Position numbers and translations under genes: made by a program
From: Azorinus chamasolen
Taxonomy: Eukaryota; Mollusca; Bivalvia; Cardiida; Solecurtidae
Assembly: GCA_963576725.1 (NCBI GenBank)
Contig: OY755243.1
Location: forward strand, 78,370,417-78,434,416
DNA length: 64,000 nucleotides
Direction: 5' to 3'
Shown here: positions 55,546 to 64,000 of the stretch, piece after piece
How the letters are laid out: each line of letters begins with the position of its first letter
Numbering within the stretch: the first letter of the stretch is position 1
Notes under the pieces: model-generated
The model's input: only the letters and a program-made list of their open reading frames with translations
The model's database searches: none
Told to the model about the DNA's origin: nothing

Positions 55546-55620
55546 TTAAAGAGATGATTCTAACAACTGATCATAAGATAGGGTTTGATGGAGAAATTAA
55601 AGAGCAATTTTTTAAGCATC
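55546..55620. mobile_element. F-family fragment in the PGM1 3' region
   Basis: GATTCTAACAACTGATCATA and GGGTTTGATGGAGAAATTAA match the right half of family F. It supplies an ATTAAA at 55596-55601 that could act as a poly(A) signal. Confidence 0.55.
55596..55601 (+). promoter_or_regulatory. Candidate variant poly(A) signal of PGM1
   Basis: ATTAAA about 245 nt after the TAA, inside an F-family fragment. A canonical AATAAA occurs only at about 56519. Which is used cannot be told. Confidence 0.28.
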
Positions 55621-55621
55621 T

Positions 55622-56577
55622 TTAGCTAGGACTCTGGTCTAGCGAATACATGACTTCAAAATAATTTGGCTCAGTTGAGTTATTTTTGAGCTTGTTTATG
55701 AAACCATGGTCAGAATACACCTCTTATCTTTAGCTGAATATGCAGAATCTAATGTTTACCTCATCCATGTCAATCCCACACTTAGATGCATCCTCTAAGC
55801 ACAATATGTATACTAGGCACAGAATGTATACAGAAAGTGTAATTTTTGACAAAGTGAAGAGGAACCTTACTAGTGACCACTAAGTGAACAAACGTGAGCC
55901 ATTGTATTTATGTAGGTGGTTGTGTAAAGCCTATAAACTAAAGTGCAAAAATCTCATGGAGTTTTCTAAAATGTTACTTTTCATCTTGTGCTATGTTTCC
56001 ATGTGTCTTTAAATCCAACAATAAGACTTCTTTTACTGTCAGATTGCTTTTGGAGGGTTTATTGATTGCTTTTGGAAGGTTTACAGATTGCTTTTGGAAG
56101 GTTTAGTGATTGCTTTTGGAAGGTTTATAGTTCTAGCAAATCTCCTAAGTTTGATCTGAATACTTTATCACTCCCTGAAAGAGGCACCTTTTCATGCCTT
56201 TGCAAACAGAGTAGACCCATATCAGATAGCTCATGTAGGAGATTTAGAAGGGCTACAATCAAACAGACAATCATTGGCACCCACATGTGGTGCTCTTGTT
56301 TTACCTGATATGGCTTGCCTTATTGGCAAAGAGCACTTGGACAAGTCACAGGGTCTGCAGTGTTGCCAGCAGAAGCTGACAAAACTTTTAGCTGTTGAAC
56401 ACTGACAAATGGTGCAAAGCTTGATCTGTTGCTATATCTTTAGTGCTCTGACTGAACTGGGTCTGCACAAATGCACATTCACCTAGTACAATGGGTATAC
56501 ATGTACCATCAAGACACAAATAAAAAGTACATCTATCCTAAGTCTATCCTAAGTCTAAATCATTTATTTAAGCTTTG
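55622..56577. other. Downstream of PGM1, mostly unassigned
   Basis: Four about 22-bp copies of GATTGCTTTTGGAAGGTTTA at 56043-56125 and an A fragment at 56190-56240 (CAAACAGAGTAGACCCATAT). No gene seen. Confidence 0.6.
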
Positions 56578-57040
56578 TATAACCCTTTTCTCCATAGATG
56601 TGCCTGTTAACCCATTCCCTGATATTGACGGCTTTTGACGACTCTGTAGAAATCACTTTGTGAAACCATTGTGATAAATAGAGCATTTGCTCCTATAGGA
56701 GCAAATGCTCTATTTATCACAATGGTTTCAAACTACAAAATTCTAAAAATTTCCTTTTCTCTAGTTAATGCTCCTTTTCGGTAGATTTATTCAAAGAGGT
56801 TGTATCTAAAAATAGCCTATGAGGTAATGGGTTAAAGCCTTTGTAAACAGAGTAGACCCAGATCAAACGGCTTGTAGAAGAGCCGTATAATCTGGGTCAG
56901 TTTTGTTTGCCTATGGGATACTATGGGTTTGATTCTGCAATTTCTGCGTGACCAAATCTTTCTGTGTTCATATGCCGTAATGAAAACTAATATTCATGAT
57001 GTCATCATTTCTTACATGAATTTTCATGGATAAATAGTAT
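56578..57040 (-). mobile_element. A1 MITE split by a B MITE
   Basis: TATAACCCTTTTCTCCATAG left; GCCTTTGTAAACAGAGTAGA, ACGGCTTGTAGAAGAGCCGT, CTTACATGAATTTTCATGGA right. Confidence 0.85.
56607..56835 (+). mobile_element. B MITE nested in A1
   Basis: TTAACCCATTCCCTGATATT, perfect core with apex GCTCCTATAGGAGC (arms about 56664-56728), ends GTAATGGGTTAA. Confidence 0.94.
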
Positions 57041-57251
57041 ATATGAAACTAATACTTTCATGTTTTGAAGAATAACTCATAGTGTATCTCAAGTTATATT
57101 TTGAGTTTGAAAAATTGGGACACTGTCAATGTGTCAAGTTGAAAAATAAAAGAATATTTATTATTTGGGAATGCACTGATCAAAGTTAGTGGCTGGTTTA
57201 TTATGGATTGTGCTTCAAGGGGGTTACCACACTTGTCGACATGCCACCATT

Positions 57252-57470
57252 TTAACCCTTTACTCAATGAGTATTCATGTAAGAAATAACGACATCATGA
57301 ATATTGATTAGAATGATTGTTATAATTGCACATGGACACAGGAATGTATGCTGTGGCAATTTTTTGGCCATGGCAGAAACTGTAAAATCATATCTATATT
57401 ATATCATAAGCAAACATAGCAGACCCTGATCAGATGGCTCCTACAGTGTATTTATGGAGTACAGGGTTAA
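57252..57470 (+). mobile_element. A1 MITE truncated from the apex
   Basis: TTAACCCTTTACTCAATGAG, GGCCATGGCAGAAACTG, GATGGCTCCTACAG then TGTATTTATGGAGTACAGGG; the second arm is deleted. Confidence 0.88.
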
Positions 57471-57715
57471 ACCTTTCCCTCATATAAACGTGTTTTCATG
57501 CATTTGCAAACAGAGTAGACCCAGATCAGACAGCTCCTAGAGGAGCTGTCTGATCAGGGTCTGCTCTGTTTGCTACTAAAATTCGATAGATCTGTTTCTT
57601 TACTTTCTAAAACGTCTACAATGTTCCACCTTCCATATTTCTTTATAACTATTTCGTTAATGAATATTCAGTAGGTATTGAAATTTGTTCTAAATACAAA
57701 TAGGGAAAGGGTTAA
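57467..57715 (-). mobile_element. A2 MITE, reverse, sharing TTAA
   Basis: TTAAACCTTTCCCTCATATA, core ACAGCTCCTAGAGGAGCTGT, GAATATTCAGTAGGTATTGA, ends GGGAAAGGGTTAA. Confidence 0.92.
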
Positions 57716-58062
57716 GGAGCACTGAAGAGGGTGAGACAAATTGCAATTAGGTATCACAATTTGTATTGAATATGCTTTTCAGAAAGGGGCATTTCTGTGG
57801 GTAGTAAGTACAATGGTTGAAGTTTAAAGTCTCTCAGTTTATGAGTTTGAAAATTTAGTGGCCATTCAAGTATTTGTATTTACTTGTTCACAAATGTGTT
57901 GATACTTGTTTGGGTATGATATTGATGTATTATGGATGAGATCATGGAGATAAACCTATGGTAGTAAACTAGTCATGAGAAAAGGCCTTTGGAGTTGGAC
58001 AAACAGTTTAGACCCAGTGCAGTTAGTTAAGCATAGATAAAGGTCATATTGTAAATATGATT

Positions 58063-58321
58063 TTAAACCCTTTCCTCCATGAATACTCATATAAGGTATA
58101 ATGACGTCATGAATATTAATTTAGATTAATTTGCTATAACAGCACATGGACATGGGATGTTTTGGCCATGGTAGAAACTGTAGAATCATATCTACATGAA
58201 TATAATATCATAAACAAACAGAGCAGACCCTGATCAGACAACTCCTAAAGGAGTTGTCTGATCTGGGTCTACTCTGTTTGCAAAGGCCGTAGAAAGGTGT
58301 ATTTATGGAGTAAAGGCTTAA
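58063..58321 (+). mobile_element. A1 MITE
   Basis: TTAAACCCTTTCCTCCATGA, ACATGGACATGGGATGTTTT, core GACAACTCCTAAAGGAGTTG TC, ends AAAGGCTTAA. Confidence 0.9.
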
Positions 58322-58397
58322 ACAAGAGAATAATAGGGTTTTTGTATGGTTTAAATATACTACAAATTGTTAATAGTACTCTTTAACCTTTCACTGT

Positions 58398-58730
58398 TAA
58401 CCCTTTCCCTGTTCTAAGTTTATTTCAATACTATTGAATATTCAATAAGAAAAGAGTTATAAAGAAATATGGTAGGTGAACCTTTTAGCCATTTTAGAAA
58501 GTAAATTAACAGATCTTATTATTTATGAATATCTATTAGTTGAATTATTGTAATGGCATATGTACATGGGACTTTGTGGTATTAGTAGAGACTGTAAAGA
58601 CAGAACTGTTATAATTTCATAAGCAAACAGAGCAAACCATGATCAGATGGATGCTACAGGAGCTGTCTGATCTGGGTCTACCCTGTTTGCAAAATATGTG
58701 ATAAGGTGTTTATATGAAGGAAAGGGTTAT
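58398..58730 (+). mobile_element. Chimeric A2/A1 MITE
   Basis: A2 left part (CCCTGTTCTAAGTTTATTTC, CATTTTAGAAAGTAAATTAA) followed by an A1 interior (GGCATATGTACATGGGACTT, AGTAGAGACTGTAAAGACAG) and an A core. Confidence 0.75.
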
Positions 58731-58808
58731 CCCTTAGCCTGGTGAAAAATATCATATTAACTCAAATTCAAATCTGGGACATTTTTTGCTTACTTTCAAT
58801 TTGATTCC

Positions 58809-59049
58809 TTAACCCTTTCATCCATGAATATTCATGTAAGAAATAATGATGTCATGAATATTAAATAGGTTGTTATAATAGCACATGGACATAGGAACAT
58901 TTAGCATGGCAGAAACTGTAGAATCATATCTATATTATATCGTAGCAACGGTGCAGACCCAGATCAGACAGCTCCTATAGAACCGTCTGATCTGAGTCTA
59001 CTCTGTTTGCAAAGGTATAGAAAGGCATATTTAAGGAGAAAAGGGGTAA
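58809..59049 (+). mobile_element. A1 MITE
   Basis: TTAACCCTTTCATCCATGAA, AGCACATGGACATAGGAACA, ACAGCTCCTATAGAACCGTC, ends AAAAGGGGTAA. Confidence 0.87.
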
Positions 59050-59328
59050 AAACGTTTTGAGAACTTGTGACCGAGTGTCAAGCAACTTGGATCATGATAA
59101 AACACCATTTACTAGGCTTCTCATCTGTATCGACCAACCTTGCAAATGCTTGTGAAGTCTTGATAGAAGGCAAAGGGTTGAGGATTGCTGGTGAAATTTC
59201 TTGTATTGCCTTAAGTATTTGGACAGTGCAGACCCAGATCAAACTGTGTCTGAGTGAGCCATCTCGGTCTACACTGTTTGCTACAATGTCAGAAAAATTT
59301 CAAAATTGTGCCCAATGGACTTATCCAG

Positions 59329-59528
59329 NNNNNNNNNNNNNNNNNNNNNNNNNNNNNNNNNNNNNNNNNNNNNNNNNNNNNNNNNNNNNNNNNNNNNNNN
59401 NNNNNNNNNNNNNNNNNNNNNNNNNNNNNNNNNNNNNNNNNNNNNNNNNNNNNNNNNNNNNNNNNNNNNNNNNNNNNNNNNNNNNNNNNNNNNNNNNNNN
59501 NNNNNNNNNNNNNNNNNNNNNNNNNNNN
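59329..59528. other. Assembly gap, 200 N
   Basis: Exactly 200 N, probably a placeholder length. An A2 half-element follows on the right (59529). Confidence 0.98.
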
Positions 59529-59655
59529 TAGATCTTTTAAATTCCACTAGCAAACAGGACAGACCCTGATCAGATGATTCCTATAGGAGTCATCTGATCA
59601 GGGTCTACTCTGTTTGCAAATGCATTAAAACATGTTTATATGAAGAAAAGGTTTA
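59529..59655 (+). mobile_element. A2 half-element after the gap
   Basis: AATTCCACTAGCAAACAGGA, core ATGATTCCTATAGGAGTCAT, ATATGAAGAAAAGGTTTAA. Confidence 0.8.
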
Positions 59656-60046
59656 AGGATCCCTATAATTTGGGTCTACATTGTGTGCAAATGTCAGCCC
59701 TTTATCAATTTAAGGTCTGCACTATTTGTCATTCCAAATCTTTCAGCAAATTTAAGTCTTTCATATTCAATGGACTTGATAGTTAAACACTGATGGCCAT
59801 TCCATTTTTAATATCCAGCGTTCAAAAGGTTAAATTTGCAAACTGTATATGTGGTTTTATTCGTGTGACTATCTGTGTAAAGGGACATTATATAGTCAGT
59901 GTTGTTATTTTGATGCATACCTATGTTTTGTATCATTGTTACTGTAGAGGGAATAAAAGTAACCAAATTTCTTTGTCTTTTCTCAATTTTACCATATCAA
60001 CTTGGGTCAGGACTTTTTGCAAGGAAGAATTGAAAACATTTTGGTT

Positions 60047-62404
60047 CGGTTTGTTAGCTCGCCTGTTCGTAGAACAGCAGAGCTTATGCTATACCCCCGG
60101 CGTGAGCGTGAGCGTGGGCATGGGCGTGAGCGTGGCCAGGTTAAAGTTTTTTGGACGGGTTGTTTTAAAGCTTAATATTTGTACTAGGATGCTGAAATTT
60201 TGTATGGAAGTTCATTTGAGGTTAAATATTGCTGTTATGAAGTTAAACATTAAAAATATTTTTCAGTTTTATCAATTTTTGACATGTTTTGGACTTAGTC
60301 CTTTTGGCCACAAATCACCAGGTTAAAGTTTTTTGGACGGGTTGTTTTAAAGCTTAATATTTGTACTAGGATGCTGAAATTGTGTATGGAAGTTCATTTG
60401 AGGTCAAATATTGCTGTTATGAAGTTAAACATTAAAAATATTTTTCAATTTATCAATTTTTGACATGTTTTGTTTTTTGGACGGGTTGCTATAAAGCTTA
60501 ATATTTGTGCTATGATACTGAAATTTGGTGAGAAGGTTCATATTGTCGAGACCCTTCCGACCATGCCAACATGTTTGCACTTCTGACCTTGACCTTGACC
60601 TTTGACATACTTTTGCAAAAATCTTTAAATACCTATATTATTGGAGCCATTTGGCCTAGGGCTTCCATACTTGGTATGACCATGCCAATATTTTTGCCCT
60701 TCTGACCTTGACCTTGACCTACTTTTTCAAAAATCTTTAAATGCCTATAGTATTTGAACCAATAAAACTAGGGCTTCCATACTTGGTATGCAACTTTCTT
60801 TTCCAACAATATTATTGTTTGCCCTTCTGACCTTGACCGTGACCTTCGACCTACTTTTGAAAAAATCTTTAAATGCCTATATTATTGGAACCAATAGGCT
60901 TAGGACTTCAATACTTGGTATGATCATACCCTTTTTTGCCCTCCTGATCTTGACCTTGACCGTTGACCTACTTTTGCAAAAAATCTTTAACTGCCTATAG
61001 TATTTGAACCAATAGACATAGGGCTTCCATATTTGGTATGATCATGTCACATTTTTTGCCCTCCTGACCTTGACATTTGACCTACTTTTGCAAAAATCTT
61101 TAAATGCCTATAAAATTCAACAATATTATTGTTTGCCCTTCTGACGTTGACCTTCGACCTACTTTTGAAAAAATCTTTAAATGCCTATATTATTGGAACC
61201 AATAGGCCTAGGACTTCCATATTTGGTATGATCATGCCAACTTATTTGCCCTCCTGACCTTGACCTTTGACCTACTTTTGCAAAAATCTTTAAATGCCTA
61301 TAACATTTGAACCAATGGGCCAAAGGCTTCCATACTTGGTATGCAACTTTCTTGTGTTAAGACCTTTCCAACAATATTGTTTTTGCCATGTTACTTTGAC
61401 CTTTGACCTACTTTTGCAAACTTCTTTAAATGCCTATAAAATTTGAACTGGTAGGCCAAGGGCGTCCATACTTGGTATGCAACTTTTTTGTCTTAAGACT
61501 TTTCCAACCATACCATTGTTTTTACCATGTGACCTTGACCTTTGACTTACGTTTGCAAAAGTCTTTAAATGCCTATAGCATTGCAACAAATAGACATAGG
61601 GCTTCCATACCTGGTATGACCATGCCAACATGTTTGCCTTTCTGACCTTGACCTTTGACCTACTTTTGCAAAAGTTTTTAAATGCATATACTTCCATACT
61701 TGATTTGTATCTTTTCTGTCAGAATACTTTTTCAAACACACCAATGTATTTTACTATATGACCTTGACATTTCACCTATTTTTGCAAAAATCTGTAAGTG
61801 CCTATAACTTGGAACCAATATACCTAGGACTTCCATACTTGGTATGACCATGCAAACATATTTGCCCTTCTGACATTGACCTTAACATTTGACCTACTTT
61901 TGCAAAAGTCTTTAAATGCATATAACATTGGAACCAATAGACCTAGGGCTTCCATACTTTGGATGTATATTTCCTGTCTTAAGACTTTCCAACCATACCA
62001 ATGTTTTTACCATGTGACCTTGACTTTGACCTTTGACCTTCTTTTGCAAAAATCTTTAAATGCCTATGCTATTGGATGCGATGGACATAGGACTTATATA
62101 CTTGGTATGACCATGCCAACAATTTTACCCTTCTGACCTTCACCTTTGACCTACTTTTTCAAAAATCTTTAACTGCCTATTACATTGGAACCTGAATAGA
62201 CCTAGGGCTTTCATACTTGGTATGTATCTTTTTTGTTTAATAATCTTTTTAAATTTATGAAAAATGGTATTTGGTTGCCTTTGGTTGTGGTACTGATGCA
62301 GTTAAGTTTAAATTGAAAATTGATTTTTTTTGTATTCATTATGACACGTTTTAGACTTAACTTTTAAACAGGCGAGCATCAGGTGGCTTTGACACCATTT
62401 CTGG
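60047..62404. mobile_element. Large Helentron/HINE-like element (AGCTCGCCTG type)
   Basis: TTAGCTCGCCTGTTCGTAGA, GTGAGCGTGGGCATGGGCG tract, two 190-bp blocks (GTTTTTTGGACGGGTTGTTT), a long tandem array, right CAGGCGAGC, hairpin GGTGGCTTTGACACC. Confidence 0.8.
60540..62220. repeat. About 14 tandem units carrying TGACCTTTGACCT
   Basis: Units of about 110-120 bp with TTCTGACCTTGACCTTTGAC, CTACTTTTGCAAAAATCTTT, AAATGCCTATA and GGCTTCCATACTTGGTATG. Exact TGACCTTTGACCT at 61261, 61397, 61649 and 62027. Confidence 0.9.
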
Positions 62405-62459
62405 TTAATTATCAGGTTTTACGTCGTTTTAACGGTATTTCAGTCATATCACGACGTCT

Positions 62460-62705
62460 AGTTAAAAGGTGGAGGAATACCCGAGAGGTTCTTCTGTGCA
62501 TGGAAGAAACTTCATTATTTTGTGCACAGAAGAACATCAATTAAGGTAGAACCATCGACCTGTCGCAAGCCATGCAGGCCGGTGGAAGCTAGGCTTCATC
62601 GCATGAAAAATCCCAAGTGCCCAAACCGTGATTCAAACCATAGTGGTGAGGGGTTAAGTGATTGTCAGTCATGCAAAGACTGTAACCACTCGGCCACAGA
62701 GGCCC
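62460..62705 (-). mobile_element. tRNA-derived SINE
   Basis: Minus-strand head GCCTCTGTGGCCGAGTGGTT has an A box and GGTTTGAATCA (62630-62639) a B box, as in tRNA-Leu/Ser type heads. The tail has a 12-bp inverted pair TTCTTCTGTGCA (62489-62500, 62523-62534). Confidence 0.8.
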
Positions 62706-62748
62706 AAAAACGTTTTAAGTGGTACATCATTTTAGGCAGGTGACTGCC

Positions 62749-63025
62749 TAACCCTTTACTCCTTAAATTGTTGGAAAATGACATCATGAATATTTATTAT
62801 CTGAACTTTAATAGTGACACTACAAATAATTTTTTTATTAATTGTTATAAAATGATGAGATCATGAATATTAGTTAGATTAATTGTTATAGTAGTACACG
62901 GACACTGGAAAAAAATTGTCATGCAGAAACTGTAGTATCATCCATATTATACTATAAGCAAACAGAACAGACCCTGATCAGACGGCGTCCTATTAGGAGC
63001 TCTCTTATCAGGGTCTACTCTTCAC
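62749..63025 (+). mobile_element. A1 MITE with internal duplication
   Basis: TAACCCTTTACTCCTTAAAT, two copies of the ATCATGAATATT-TTGTTATA segment, core GACGGCGTCCTATTAGGAGC, then a lost right end. Confidence 0.75.
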
Positions 63026-63863
63026 AGTGTAGGCGTAGGAATTAAGGCCTTACACGTTATCCAACGTTATTTTGTTTATGTACTCCGTAGAGGGTTCAGA
63101 CATAGGTTATTTCTAACATCCATAATATTCAAATGGGAAAAAGATAACGTGGACGAATACCTACGCCCGCAGCCTGTGCGCCGCAATTTACATTTGTCTG
63201 ATGTTTTACACCGTTGCATGAATAAAGCATTTCCGGTTGGAAAAACCCACGAGCCGAAAGTTTGAAGAATATCGATATCAGGCAAAACCTTCAAAACTAT
63301 GTCCAGATAACATTTAGAAACATGTCATTAATTGTTTTAATAAGATTTTACTCAATGAAAAAATTCCGTGAATGAATATGTGAAAGGTATATATTTTGAA
63401 AGACAAACTGTCCAGATTTAAAGTAGCGATTTAAAAACGAAAGTAGATTTGTCAAATTCATTATTTACTAAAAGGTTATTTACTGTGGCTGTTTATAACA
63501 GTATTGCTTTGGACCGACATAAAAATGTATGAAATAACATACCTTGTTGGACTCATAGCTATAACATTTGACCCTTCACCTCGAGAACATTTATCATAGT
63601 AAAAAATCTTGTTAATGTTATATCATCATATAACATTGATATATAAAATTTAATTACTGTCTGTTTCACCCAGCTCTGTCAATCGATTTCAATCGAGATT
63701 TTTTTTTATTCCATATTTTTCTGTTTTTAAACTTACCTCAATCAATGCATTTATTTTTTATGTAGTCAGATCCTGAATAAAAGTTTGATCCCTGCTAATC
63801 TGACGTGTCAATCAGCAAAAAATCATTTTTCACCTTGTAGCATTAGTCATTTTGACAGTTAAA
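63026..63863. other. Right-hand flank, nothing certain
   Basis: No repeat family or coding match. The sequence becomes less repeat-dense here. Confidence 0.4.
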
Positions 63864-64000
63864 ATGGCCGCCGATAGACATAATTTTTCTGGAATAGTCC
63901 ATATGTAAATAATATAGGGAGATCTAGTGTTCAAACAAGTAATTGGTTTAGGCTAGTGGCCTAGTAGTGGGTATGTTGCTTAAAACTTTCAAACACTGTC

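Noticed and set aside
59067..59569. Frames running through the N gap
   Set aside because: Most of the frame is unknown sequence and the flanks match A elements.
59793..60326. 177-codon plus-strand frame
   Set aside because: It runs into the start of a Helentron-like element and contains its repeat blocks; no protein family recognised.
62620..62706. tRNA gene on the minus strand
   Set aside because: A and B boxes are present, but the cloverleaf is not completed and a SINE body follows.
63076..63294. 72-codon minus-strand frame
   Set aside because: No family match, no splice or promoter support, ordinary length for chance.

Overview
This is animal nuclear DNA, most likely from a bivalve mollusc. 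It carries spliced genes with small exons, long introns, GT-AG junctions and a very dense load of palindromic MITEs and tandem-repeat elements. The repeat types (GCCCACC/CGTCCGT elements, AGCTCACC elements, tRNA-derived SINE) are familiar from bivalves. I cannot name the species.

Two complete genes can be read exon by exon. They are head to head, with about 5.3 kb between their start codons. (1) Minus strand, 26514 down to 5550: SLC38A9, the lysosomal arginine-sensing transporter of the mTORC1 pathway. It has 13 coding exons and 549 codons, all phases agree, and the N-terminal Rag/Ragulator-binding motif is present. (2) Plus strand, 31841 to 55353: PGM1, phosphoglucomutase. It has 10 coding exons and 563 codons, with the catalytic serine loop, metal loop, sugar loop and phosphate loop intact. 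The gap between them holds a degraded hAT-type transposase (minus strand, about 30150-27470). That relic is split by a three-copy 282-bp tandem repeat and by two MITEs. Both gene products act in nutrient metabolism, but the sequence does not show a shared promoter.

Nearly everything else is repeats. I use these family names. A1 and A2: ends TTAACCCTTT...AAAGGGTTAA, core palindrome around GACGGCTCCTATAGGAGCCGTC; A1 carries CCATGAATATTCATG and A2 carries CCCTGTTCTA near one end. B: TTAACCCATTCC..., core around GCATTTGCTCCTATAGGAGC. C: TTAACCCTTCGCTTGC. D: TTAACCCTTTCACCG. E: TA-flanked, ends CAGTAAAACC. F: core AAACCCTATGTTGTGACC. G: core GGTCAGATTTGAG. H: TTAACCCTTACAAYGC. I: TTAACCCTTAGCC. 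J: GACGCC...GGCGTC cores. T: TA-flanked, ends CAGTTGAA. Separate Helentron/HINE-like elements have offset inverted ends, CGTCCGT tracts, tandem cores and a 3' hairpin followed by CTTGT or CTAGT.

The most unusual observations are these. At least six MITE families with different ends share one palindrome apex, GCTCCTATAGGAGC, and many copies are broken exactly at it. One core palindrome recurs between different terminal repeats. Neighbouring MITEs repeatedly share a TTAA junction. One large element carries a tandem array of nuclear-receptor-like DR1 sites (TGACCTTTGACCT). MITEs lie within 50 bp of several splice sites of both genes. Left of 5550 and right of 55353 I see no convincing gene, only repeats and one 200-N gap (59329-59528).
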